A DNA stretch of 64,000 nucleotides from a virus: positions 1 to 64,000 of the IMG/VR virus record IMGVR_UViG_3300027754_000045; one strand, written 5' to 3'. The position numbers and the translations under genes were made by a program. The notes below the pieces were generated by a model. That model saw only the letters and a list, made by a program, of their open reading frames with translations. It was not told the origin of the DNA and did no database searches. This document shows, piece by piece, positions 29,248 to 38,220 of this stretch; position 1 is the first letter of the stretch, and each line of letters opens with the position of its first letter.

Positions 29248-31508
29248 CGGATGTTATAACACAAACTCAAATAGACATCCCAAACATAACTCTTGGTGAG
29301 GTTTCTATAACATCATCTAATCAAAAATATGTACTCTACCCAAGAGAAAACAGTTTATCACAAGAATATTTTATATTCGATCAAATAACTATTACAGAAG
29401 ATATGTTTGCGGAAAGTATTTTTGGAACTTTAGTGTTTAATGATTCATCTTATATAATAGATCAATTAAATCTAACTTCATCTGACAAAATATCTTTTAC
29501 GGTAGATTCAACCTTATACGAATTTAATATTTTAGACGTAATAATTGATTCGAATTTAGCAAGCAAAAATATACACGGTCCAGCTGGTAGTGTACACCAA
29601 GTTATAATTAGATTTTCGTCAAATGAATTCATTTATAAAAATTTTAATGTTAGTTTACTCGAAAACTTTATAGGAAAAATTTCTAAAACTCCTGGTGCTG
29701 CTCCTCCTGAGCAAACTTCTTTAGATTTTGATTCTGGTCAATTATCAGCTGCAGAAGCACAAATGACGGGATTAGTTCAAAAATTATTTAAAGATGATAT
29801 GATGACAAAAGATTCTAAAAAACCCCTAGAAGCACATAACACATACAATGATGTTTGGGTAAAGGCTGAAAATTTTCTTTTTCCTTTTTATAAATTAGGA
29901 AATAATTTACGTATATCGCATTTGATGAATTATGTTTGCGAGTATGCTTGTAGCTTAAATAATAAAAATGCAGTTAATTTTTTTTTCTGGGAAGATCTAC
30001 AAAGCTGGAATTTTAAATGTATTGATGAATTATTAAAAGAGTCTAATAATTATAAAGGAACTTATAATTTAGGCGGCTTGGCAGGAAGTGATAATAGTTT
30101 TCTGAATACTGTAGTTGAAATGAGAATTATTAGCGATATATCTCCGTCTAAATTATTAAATGGTGGAGCAATGTTTGGAGAATATGTTAGAATAATGCCA
30201 GATTGGGGTAATATATATCGTAATTTTTCAGACAATGCAACAGGTTTAACAAAAATGCAAATTACGTATAATTATGAAGAAGATTCCGAAAACTGGGAAA
30301 AAATTTCTCCACATTCATTTTTATCATCAAAAACAAATATTGAATACAAAACGCAAAATGATTATAGTTTTGTCCGTACTTCCGATTATAATTATGGATT
30401 TTATTCTACAGCATATAATTCTGAAAAAAAACCTTGGTGGAATTTTTATGATTTTTCTATTAATAAATATTACGGAAAAAAACTTGGTATAGAAAATAGC
30501 GAAAATATAAAAACTAAAGAAAATTTAATAGACAATATATCAAGTTCAAAAGAAGTTTCTAGAACAGAAAACGAATATTGGCAATCTCAATTTGATTTTT
30601 CAGAACTTCCTGGTGCATTTTTGAAAAAAATATACAAAGAAATAAAATGGCCTTTAACAAAAAATCGTTGGAATTACGCAGAAGCAAAAAAAACTAAAAC
30701 CGAATGGGGCGTTTACAAAAATGTTGTTTGTTGCGATAGTTTTTCTTCTAGCAATGATCAGACTGATTTTTATGCTTTAATATACGCAGCAGACAAAATT
30801 TATGGAGGTAATAGCTTAGGATTTGAAGGAGTTTGTGGAGCCACGGAATTTAATATTGATCCTGGTGGAATATATGCATATTCTTGGCAACAAGTTGAGT
30901 TTTGGCCAAAATCAGAAGTTAAAGACATATTAGAGTCATCCTTTGAAATAATTGAGTTTGAAGATGCTGGTTCGTTTTCATTTCCTTTTGTTTTTGTTAG
31001 TAATAAAAAATCACTAAAGGGGAATTTCGATTATACTGAGGGGTATACTGGACCAGATAATAGAGCTTATAATTTAAGTGAGATTTTAAATACCAGTATT
31101 CCGAAATCGTTTGAAAATAAGAACGATAAAGACCACACAACAATAACGACAAATTCAGGTGTATCTATGCCGTTACATATAGAAGATACAGACAGAAAAT
31201 CATATTCTTCTTATCCAAAAAAATATCAAATGATGCCTGTTGGAAAATTCAGAGTAATTGATAATAACTGTCCAGATTTTTCTCAATCTGGAACAGAAAT
31301 ATCAGAAGAACAAGTAGAAAAAAATGAGTCTGGTATGTATTATGGTGGTAGAATTGTTCACATGAAAGTATTATCGTCCAGTAATCTAAATATGATCAGA
31401 GGATTTACTTTACCTCAAGAATTGCCATTGAAAAAGCAAAGACCGTATATGTTTTTGTTTGATGTTGATAATACACACGATGGCTTGTGTACTGGAGATT
31501 GTGCATAA
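29244..31508 (+). CDS. Baseplate hub-type structural protein (754 aa)
   Basis: The N-terminal ~150 residues (YFIFDQITITEDMFAESIFGTLVFNDS, then ISFTVDSTLYEFNILDVIID and HQVIIRFSS) resemble the first domains of hub proteins such as gp27. The middle is rich in Tyr, Trp and Asn without recognised motifs. Ends with LPLKKQRPYMFLFDVDNTHDG. The next gene, overlapping by 1 bp, carries the matching terminal hub domain, so together they may stand in for one large hub protein. In phage T4 the hub (gp27-gp5) sits at the centre of the baseplate. Assignment is by pattern and position only. Confidence 0.6.
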   Translation: MTDVITQTQIDIPNITLGEVSITSSNQKYVLYPRENSLSQEYFIFDQITITEDMFAESIFGTLVFNDSSYIIDQLNLTSSDKISFTVDSTLYEFNILDVIIDSNLASKNIHGPAGSVHQVIIRFSSNEFIYKNFNVSLLENFIGKISKTPGAAPPEQTSLDFDSGQLSAAEAQMTGLVQKLFKDDMMTKDSKKPLEAHNTYNDVWVKAENFLFPFYKLGNNLRISHLMNYVCEYACSLNNKNAVNFFFWEDLQSWNFKCIDELLKESNNYKGTYNLGGLAGSDNSFLNTVVEMRIISDISPSKLLNGGAMFGEYVRIMPDWGNIYRNFSDNATGLTKMQITYNYEEDSENWEKISPHSFLSSKTNIEYKTQNDYSFVRTSDYNYGFYSTAYNSEKKPWWNFYDFSINKYYGKKLGIENSENIKTKENLIDNISSSKEVSRTENEYWQSQFDFSELPGAFLKKIYKEIKWPLTKNRWNYAEAKKTKTEWGVYKNVVCCDSFSSSNDQTDFYALIYAADKIYGGNSLGFEGVCGATEFNIDPGGIYAYSWQQVEFWPKSEVKDILESSFEIIEFEDAGSFSFPFVFVSNKKSLKGNFDYTEGYTGPDNRAYNLSEILNTSIPKSFENKNDKDHTTITTNSGVSMPLHIEDTDRKSYSSYPKKYQMMPVGKFRVIDNNCPDFSQSGTEISEEQVEKNESGMYYGGRIVHMKVLSSSNLNMIRGFTLPQELPLKKQRPYMFLFDVDNTHDGLCTGDCA

Positions 31509-32491
31509 TGGCTAAAAGATTAAGTAAATTTACAGAATTTAATTTAGATGACTTTTTTGGTATACAGAATGGTCAAGGTTCTAATTTTACGCATGCTCTA
31601 AAACCAACTTCGCCAACTTCATACGAAATTAGTGAATTTGGACCTTGTATGAACCCTGGCGGTTATGTTTCTAATGTAGATTGCCCTGATCTAAACAAAC
31701 CTTACTGCAATTGTCCAAATCAACACCTTATGCCTAAAGGATTTGGGGGAAAAGAGCCGACAGAAAAAGAACTATTATCATTATTAAAAGAGACAAACGA
31801 ATGTGATAAAATAAAAACAGTTTTGTCTGCGGATAAGTGGTTTGGTATTGATTATTCTAATCCTAATTGTTCATATAATTGTTTTTCTGGGATTTGTGCT
31901 GGGTCTCCAAGTGGCGTTAGTAGTGGTTATAAAGAGCTTTCCGAGTTTAATCGTACGACAACTGAACCAGATGCTGGCGAAGAAGATAATTATAGGTTTC
32001 CGTATAGTGAAAGAAAATCGTATACAGACGAAGATACTGGTAAAATAATGTCATTTGTTGGTATTACTGGTTCTACTGGTCCCGATGATCCTACTGATCC
32101 TACTGATCCTGGTGCAACCAGTAATACTGATAAACTTAATAATTTTAAAGATTATTTAGCATATTCTAGAACAAATGCTACTTTTTGGAATACGCCACCA
32201 AAAACTCCACTTTTGAGAAAAGCTCAGACAGCACTATTAACTTATCAGAGAATAAGTATTATGGTGAATGGTCATTTTGATATCAGACCTGGAAACACGA
32301 TTAAACTAAATATTCCTACAGGAGAAGCTAAAAGCATTTCAGAAACTAGGTTTTCTGGTAAATGGATGATTTATAAAATAGAACGAATAATAACTACGCA
32401 AAAACATTCAATGATTTTATCTCTTATGAGAGACGGAAACGCAAAAGATCCAGATACTACAACAAGTGTTGATACTTCAAAAACAGGTTAA
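31508..32491 (+). CDS. Second hub-type protein (327 aa)
   Basis: The start ATG overlaps the upstream stop (TAATG); the GTG start further upstream adds only 7 residues. The Cys/Gly-rich N-terminal half (CPDLNKPYCNCPNQ, then CSYNCFSGICAG) has no match. Around 190-215 there is an STGPDDPTDPTDP linker, coded by near-perfect 9-bp repeats. The C-terminal ~90 residues (ISIMVNGHFDIRPGNTIKL ... SGKWMIYKIERII ... MILSLMRDG) match the final barrel of hub proteins of gp27/gpD type. It may complete the hub begun by the preceding gene. Confidence 0.6.
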   Translation: MAKRLSKFTEFNLDDFFGIQNGQGSNFTHALKPTSPTSYEISEFGPCMNPGGYVSNVDCPDLNKPYCNCPNQHLMPKGFGGKEPTEKELLSLLKETNECDKIKTVLSADKWFGIDYSNPNCSYNCFSGICAGSPSGVSSGYKELSEFNRTTTEPDAGEEDNYRFPYSERKSYTDEDTGKIMSFVGITGSTGPDDPTDPTDPGATSNTDKLNNFKDYLAYSRTNATFWNTPPKTPLLRKAQTALLTYQRISIMVNGHFDIRPGNTIKLNIPTGEAKSISETRFSGKWMIYKIERIITTQKHSMILSLMRDGNAKDPDTTTSVDTSKTG

Positions 32492-32494
32492 TAT

Positions 32495-32869
32495 ATGACA
32501 TTAGTATACAAAGACATAGATTTTTTATTAGAAATAAACGCAGTAAGCGGCGATATGAACATAAAAACAGATTCATATGCAGTATCTCAGACTATAAAAA
32601 ACATAGTATTAACCTCTCAAGGAGAAAAATTATTTGTTCCTGGTTTTGGAGGAAATGCTAATGATTTAATGTATTCTAACTCAAATGTACTGGATTTAGA
32701 AAATAAAAAGATATTTTTTTTAGCGGCATTAGAAACATACGAACCAAGAGCAACTATAACAAATATAAATATCGTAGACTCAACATTAGGTTATTGGCTT
32801 GTAAATATTGAGTATTACTTAAAATTATCACCAGATATTACTCGTTTTGTACAAATAACAACAGAATAA
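32495..32869 (+). CDS. 25: Baseplate wedge subunit gp25 (124 aa)
   Basis: The gp25/lysozyme-like wedge pattern is clear: YKDIDFLLEIN, then SYAVSQTIKNIVLTSQGEKLFVPGFGG, the conserved TxxGE-xxFxPxFG core, and a C-terminal strand with LVNIEYYLK. gp25 joins gp6 in the inner baseplate ring and is conserved in nearly all contractile tails. Length is close to T4 gp25 (132 aa). Gene order gp25-gp6 is typical. Confidence 0.93.
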   Translation: MTLVYKDIDFLLEINAVSGDMNIKTDSYAVSQTIKNIVLTSQGEKLFVPGFGGNANDLMYSNSNVLDLENKKIFFLAALETYEPRATITNINIVDSTLGYWLVNIEYYLKLSPDITRFVQITTE

Positions 32870-32877
32870 ATAAAGAT

Positions 32878-34578
32878 ATGGCAACCCCACAAATAAATAT
32901 AGCTTCTTTGACTTTTGATGATATAAAGGCATCATTAAAAGCTTACTTAACACTTCCAGGTTCTCCGTTTTCTGTATATACTGGTAGTGCATTTGATAGC
33001 TTATTAGATGTTTTTGCGTATAATACTTTGTTTTATTCATTTTATAGTAATATGGTTGCTAATGAATCTTTTCTTGAAACTGCTTCAATAGAAAATAATA
33101 TTGTTTCTTTGTTAAAACCATTAGGTGTTTTTGTGGAAGGAAAACAATCTTCTTTGTGTGGAATTACTGCGAGTTCTATTACTGGCACTGTTCCAGTAGT
33201 ATCGTATTCTACTGTATTTAGTGGTTCTAACACATTAGGAGACTTTAAATTTTATTCTATTGATGATGTTACACTAACCACAACACCAACAAAAATAAAT
33301 TTATATGAATCAAAATTTTTAGTTAAAAATATTCCTATAGCCGTAGATATATCAAATCAAAAAGCATTTCTGGGAGACACAAATATCGATACAAAAACTT
33401 TGTCTGTATTTGTTAACGGAACTAAATGGTCTAAATTTAATAATACACAGATAAACACAGGACCAAATAGTAATATTTATTTTGTTGATAGGACATCTAG
33501 TGGGTTTTATTTAGTTTTTGGCAAAAAAACAATAAACGATTACCAATCATCTTACGGTAAGAACATATTAAATTCAGATATTGTTACTGTTTCGTATATG
33601 ACACCTTCGGGAACAATCTCTAACGAAATTACTACAATAATTAGTAATAATATTGTTATCAGTTCTACAAAAACAACTGGTGGAACTGATAAACCAGATT
33701 TAGATTTATTTCGCAGTTTTGGTCCAAAATTATTTGCTGCTAACGACAGAGCTGTTACTAAGGAAGATTATTATGGTATTTTGTTACAATATTCAGATCT
33801 TTCGTCTCTTATACAAACAAAAAATCAAATAAACATTTGGGGAGGAGACGAATTAGATCCTCCAATTTATGGTAGAGTGTTTGTTTCTTATTCGAATAGT
33901 GCTTTAACACAAACTTCTCCTATTGTTGTACAATCTATGGAATATCTTAAAAGTAAATCTATAGTTACGGTTATTCCCGAATATGTTCGAATGCAACCAA
34001 TTAAGATAAAATTTAAAGCTTTGGTGGCAAATACTTCAAATACCGTAGGAACAATTAAGAGTACAATAGAAGCATACTTTAATACAGTTAAAATATTCAA
34101 TAATCCTATAAACGACACAATCATTACTTCTGTTGTAAAAAGCCTTAGTCAATCCACAAATGCAACAGTTGCTGTGGATCCAAGAGAAACAACGCTATCT
34201 TTATTGGTCAACGGATCTACTACTACCAAGAATTTTTATTTTAAAACTGAGCTGAAACAGCCAGCAGTAAGCACAGTTGGCACTATTGTTAGTTCTGATA
34301 CCTTTCTATATAATACTATTACATCAGTAATAAAGGATGTTAGTAGTAGTGATTCTTCTGTTGTTATTGGTCAGTTGTTTGTATATAATAACGCAAATAA
34401 TCAACCACTCCAAAATTTAGGTTTTGTTAACTACAAAACTGGTTATATAACACTAAAACCAAACATTCTTCCTACAGCATCATCAATTAATATTAATGTT
34501 GTTCCGAAAAATTTTAATACAATTAATATAAAACAAGAATTAGTTCCAGAAGTAGAAGTAACTGTGGAAATATCATAA
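32878..34578 (+). CDS. 6: Baseplate wedge protein gp6 (566 aa)
   Basis: The N-terminus (SLTFDDIKASLKAYLTLPGSPFSVYTGSAFDSLLDVFAYNTLFYSFYSNMVANESFLETA) is diagnostic of gp6/gpJ-type wedge proteins that form the baseplate inner iris. The conserved middle (AANDRAVTKEDYYGILLQYSDLSSLI, then YGRVFVSYS) and C-terminal strands follow the family. About 100 residues shorter than T4 gp6 (660 aa), usual in aquatic relatives. An AATAAATA-like box ends 5 nt before the ATG. Confidence 0.92.
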   Translation: MATPQINIASLTFDDIKASLKAYLTLPGSPFSVYTGSAFDSLLDVFAYNTLFYSFYSNMVANESFLETASIENNIVSLLKPLGVFVEGKQSSLCGITASSITGTVPVVSYSTVFSGSNTLGDFKFYSIDDVTLTTTPTKINLYESKFLVKNIPIAVDISNQKAFLGDTNIDTKTLSVFVNGTKWSKFNNTQINTGPNSNIYFVDRTSSGFYLVFGKKTINDYQSSYGKNILNSDIVTVSYMTPSGTISNEITTIISNNIVISSTKTTGGTDKPDLDLFRSFGPKLFAANDRAVTKEDYYGILLQYSDLSSLIQTKNQINIWGGDELDPPIYGRVFVSYSNSALTQTSPIVVQSMEYLKSKSIVTVIPEYVRMQPIKIKFKALVANTSNTVGTIKSTIEAYFNTVKIFNNPINDTIITSVVKSLSQSTNATVAVDPRETTLSLLVNGSTTTKNFYFKTELKQPAVSTVGTIVSSDTFLYNTITSVIKDVSSSDSSVVIGQLFVYNNANNQPLQNLGFVNYKTGYITLKPNILPTASSININVVPKNFNTINIKQELVPEVEVTVEIS

Positions 34579-35687
34579 TGATATTAATTTTTAAAAAATT
34601 TATAACTAAAAAACCAAGAGAAATTAATGTTGCTATCGATAGTTTTGAAGAAATACAAAACGAAGAAAGCATTAATTTAGTTAATTTTCCACAAGTTTTT
34701 CCATCAGCTGTGCCTCCTTCCTGTGCATATCCATTAGATATTATGAGTTTGTTTCCTCGTTGGTTACATAAAATAAGTATATCGGGAGATGCAAATTTAA
34801 TAGAACTTACAAAACAATATTATGACTGGTTGGTATGTAAATCTAATGACATAAATTCTGTTGGATTTTTAAATTTAGAATCAATAAATGACATAGAAAC
34901 GATGCCAAATAGCTATGTAAAATATTCAGCAAGTTCTTATTTGCCTAGTTTACACACAAATGTAATAAATTATGACGGATATACTGGTGGACACGTAGAT
35001 CAGAATAAAATTCGTTTATTGTTAGATAATGTAAAAACTAATTTATATTCTCGTAAGGGATCTAAGCAAAGTTATGATACTGTTGTTGATACTCTTTTTG
35101 GCATTTCCGCAGAAAATATAAACATTTCTTATCCAAAAAAATTCGTTATGCGTCTTAATTCAGGTAAATATGATTGGATGGGAATAGAAACTGTTGAATT
35201 AGGAGATAATCCAATTGATTTACCAGCAGAATTATCCTCTAGTTTTTTAAATTTTTCAGTTTTACCCGATAATGGTTTATGGCAAGATTATTCTTATGTT
35301 GTTAATGTTTCTGGTCTTTCACTAGAAGCATACACTAACGTAGTGCGACCATTATTGCATCCCGCAGGAACTGCTGATTTCTTTCAAATAAGACAAGATA
35401 TTTTTAATAATAACTCTGAAACTGTACGAGTTTTTACAAGCGAAATTCCAAAAATTAATAATTATTATGGTTACACTATGGGTTCTTTTTCCTCTCTTTC
35501 TTCTTGTGATCAAGGGGCTGGAGGAGACAAAACGTTTGTATTTCCTTCTTGGGACGAAGAAATTTCGTTATATAATTCGGGAGTAACTTTTGGTAATATA
35601 AATATAGTAGATTTTACTACATTAACGCCAAAATCAGGAATGGGTTATCCAAACGAATCAATAATTGCTGAAGGAACGTGTGTATAA
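34578..35687 (+). CDS. Baseplate wedge-region protein (369 aa)
   Basis: It has the segment IRLLLDNVKTNLYSRKGSKQSYDTVVDTLFGIS (about 151-183) followed by YPKKFVMRLNSGKYDW. This is the KGT-x-x-S-x-x-x-x-F-R/D-x-LFG ... YP ... SDGKW signature I know from wedge proteins between gp6 and gp8 in aquatic T4-likes (gp7-type). It is much shorter than T4 gp7 (1032 aa). Starts at a TAATG overlap with gp6. Confidence 0.7.
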   Translation: MILIFKKFITKKPREINVAIDSFEEIQNEESINLVNFPQVFPSAVPPSCAYPLDIMSLFPRWLHKISISGDANLIELTKQYYDWLVCKSNDINSVGFLNLESINDIETMPNSYVKYSASSYLPSLHTNVINYDGYTGGHVDQNKIRLLLDNVKTNLYSRKGSKQSYDTVVDTLFGISAENINISYPKKFVMRLNSGKYDWMGIETVELGDNPIDLPAELSSSFLNFSVLPDNGLWQDYSYVVNVSGLSLEAYTNVVRPLLHPAGTADFFQIRQDIFNNNSETVRVFTSEIPKINNYYGYTMGSFSSLSSCDQGAGGDKTFVFPSWDEEISLYNSGVTFGNINIVDFTTLTPKSGMGYPNESIIAEGTCV

Positions 35688-35689
35688 TA

Positions 35690-37516
35690 ATGACAAATAA
35701 CCAAAAATTATCATCACTAACAATCAATAAAGCACCAGAAGAAATGTTTTTAGTTTTGGGTCAGATTAAAGATTCTGAACTTGGATTTAACATTATTTCT
35801 GATGGAGTTTTTGCAAAAAGAATTCCAGACAAAGAAAAGTGCGTAATTGCTAAAAATAATATATGGCAATCGGGAAAAATATATAATGAGGTTGGATCTC
35901 AAGAAAATTATTATGTTTTAAATAATAATAATAATGTTGTTTATTTGTGTATTTCTAATAATGCAAATAATAATAATCAAGATGTTATTAACATGTCTGT
36001 GGTTATTCCAAACCACACCACACCAACAATAAATCAACTAAGTGATGGTTACTCCTGGCTTCCTCTGTATAGAGTTGATAGCAGCCAATTGAATTTTATT
36101 ACTAACAAAGATCTTCCTACTGCAAAGATATTTGTAGAAAAAGAATATTCTTCGTTTTTTGAAAAATACAAACCATTATGTGGATCTGGGGTTACTTCTT
36201 TTGGTTGTTGTTGTCTTTATTTTAAAGAAAGTAACATAGACGAAATTACTAATGAAGTTTATACCAAAGGTAGTATTACTAATGAAACTATATTTTCGAC
36301 TTGCTATGAATGCCAAAAATTAGCTGATTCTTTAAAAAGAGAAGTTTTATTTCTGGATGGATTGACTGCAGGATCGGTAGAAAATAGCAATAATGATAAA
36401 AATTATTTATGTCCTTCGACAAAATATATAAAAGAAATTTTAGAAGAATTTGAAGATAATAAGTATAACACTATACCCAATAGTAGTAATGCGTTTTCTT
36501 ATGGTCTTTTAAACAACTTTAATAATTTTTCTGGAATTATGTTTGCTCGAATTAATACTAACGATATAACAGAATCAGAAAAAATAATAAGTACTCCAAA
36601 TCCTTTAGTTAATATTGTTGATACCACTGGCTCTGGTGCTGTTGTTAGGCTAAAAACAATTCAAATCAGTACAAACAACCACAAAGTAATTGGAATCGAA
36701 ATAATATCCAGAGGATCAGGTTACAGTAAATTGCCTGATTTTTATGTAGACGGAATTTCAGAAAACAATATTATAAATTCCATTATTAGTATAGGTGTTT
36801 TTCCCGAATCCATATTTATTTCATCTGATGAATATGTTTATCCAATATCGTATAAAATAAAAACATCGATTATAACAGACGAACTTTCTTCTATGATTTC
36901 TTCGGCTAATATTGATAGCTATACTATATTAACAAATCCAGATTATACTGATAATAATTCTAAAATAATTTCTACAAAAAACAATTCTGATTATTTTTCA
37001 CTAGAAACTAGAGTCATTTGCGGTTTATCAGGAGAACAAATATCAATCGTTAATCAACAACAATTGGTAGATAATAGTCTTTCTGGAGGAGGATCTAATC
37101 CAAACTTTAAATCAAACATAGTTAGTGGATTTAGTTTATTAACAGTAAGAAACAATAATGGTGTGTATATTAATAATATATCAAAAAATAATTATCAAGT
37201 ATTTTCTTCTGGTGTACAGACAACAAGCAACGGTGTTATAAAATTTAAACCAGATAGTATTAATACATATTCTATACCTGGAGTTATAGCCTTTACAACA
37301 GACACAAACGATTCTGTTATTAAAGATGATATTTTAAAAATACAGGTTGGAAGCACAACTAAATATTATAATGTTTTGGGTGTAGAGCTTTCTCCACTCA
37401 AAAAAGACTCTGGTAAATCAGTTTCTTCTGGTCTGTTGAGTAATAATATAACAAATAAAACTAACGAAATAACGAAATCTTACGCATTTACTATAAACAT
37501 AGATACAATAGAATAA
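35690..37516 (+). CDS. 8: Baseplate wedge protein gp8-like (608 aa)
   Basis: The N-terminal ~150 residues follow gp8: EMFLVLGQIKDSELGFNII (about 17-35), IPDKEKCVIAKNNIWQSGKIYNEV, YYVLNNNNNVVYLCISNN and LSDGYSWLPLYRV. The remaining 450 residues are Asn/Ser-rich beta structure beyond T4 gp8 (334 aa), so this version is extended. The ATG at 35690 is used instead of the upstream GTG. Follows the gp7-type gene, keeping the T4-like wedge order 6-7-8. Confidence 0.72.
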   Translation: MTNNQKLSSLTINKAPEEMFLVLGQIKDSELGFNIISDGVFAKRIPDKEKCVIAKNNIWQSGKIYNEVGSQENYYVLNNNNNVVYLCISNNANNNNQDVINMSVVIPNHTTPTINQLSDGYSWLPLYRVDSSQLNFITNKDLPTAKIFVEKEYSSFFEKYKPLCGSGVTSFGCCCLYFKESNIDEITNEVYTKGSITNETIFSTCYECQKLADSLKREVLFLDGLTAGSVENSNNDKNYLCPSTKYIKEILEEFEDNKYNTIPNSSNAFSYGLLNNFNNFSGIMFARINTNDITESEKIISTPNPLVNIVDTTGSGAVVRLKTIQISTNNHKVIGIEIISRGSGYSKLPDFYVDGISENNIINSIISIGVFPESIFISSDEYVYPISYKIKTSIITDELSSMISSANIDSYTILTNPDYTDNNSKIISTKNNSDYFSLETRVICGLSGEQISIVNQQQLVDNSLSGGGSNPNFKSNIVSGFSLLTVRNNNGVYINNISKNNYQVFSSGVQTTSNGVIKFKPDSINTYSIPGVIAFTTDTNDSVIKDDILKIQVGSTTKYYNVLGVELSPLKKDSGKSVSSGLLSNNITNKTNEITKSYAFTINIDTIE

Positions 37517-37524
37517 TACCTAAA

Positions 37525-38220
37525 ATGACAATACCTCTACCCTTTTCCGATTCGTTTTCTTTGACACCACCACCATTCAATAGTCGTGTTAGTAATCAAA
37601 TTGATCAAATTAAAAATTATTATGCTGTTGCTTTTAAACCAGGGTATCCTCTTCAAGCATCAGAATTAAACGAAATTCAAGAAATTTTTTATGTACAACA
37701 AACATTAACACAAACTATGATTTCTAATTGGATGTCTACTGGTGTTATTTCAGGGAGTAATATGGTAACTGGGCCAGGTTGGGATGGTTGTACTCCAATA
37801 AATCCGAATTTAATTACATATACTGCTGGTACTAATACTAATACTTTAACTTTTGGTCTTGGTTGGTATTTAATCAAAAAAACTAACGTTAATGGTGGTA
37901 TTGGTGTTTGGGTTTATAATAATAGCATTACAAATATTAGTTCTGTTGTTGCTGGTGATTATGGAATTATTGTTGAACCTATTACGATTAATTGTACATC
38001 TATAAATCCAGAACCATCTAATACAGATTCATCTCTACAGGATCAAATTGGGATTAATGTTATTAATGGTCCTTGTGGTGCGGCACGTTTAAAATTAAAT
38101 GTTCATGCATTTAGTAATATAAATACAGTGACTACAAGATATCTATGCCCCATTTTAACTGTTACTGCTGCGACTGGAGTAAACACGTTAACTTACAAAA
38201 ATAACTACAAAATAACATGA
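37525..38220 (+). CDS. Virion structural protein, DUF4815/gp10-type N-terminus (231 aa)
   Basis: Residues about 28-65 (QIKNYYAVAFKPGYPLQASELNEIQEIFYVQQTLTQ) match the FKPGxxLQxxELNxxQ motif found at the start of gp10-like and DUF4815 baseplate/fibre-attachment proteins. The rest is beta-rich. It probably links the baseplate wedge to the fibre proteins encoded next. It overlaps the next gene by 4 bp (ATGA). Confidence 0.68.
   Translation: MTIPLPFSDSFSLTPPPFNSRVSNQIDQIKNYYAVAFKPGYPLQASELNEIQEIFYVQQTLTQTMISNWMSTGVISGSNMVTGPGWDGCTPINPNLITYTAGTNTNTLTFGLGWYLIKKTNVNGGIGVWVYNNSITNISSVVAGDYGIIVEPITINCTSINPEPSNTDSSLQDQIGINVINGPCGAARLKLNVHAFSNINTVTTRYLCPILTVTAATGVNTLTYKNNYKIT

Noticed and set aside
29244-31510. 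Frameshift splitting one hub gene
   Set aside because: The TAATG overlap is a normal coupling arrangement used many times in this operon, and the second gene has its own plausible N-terminus.
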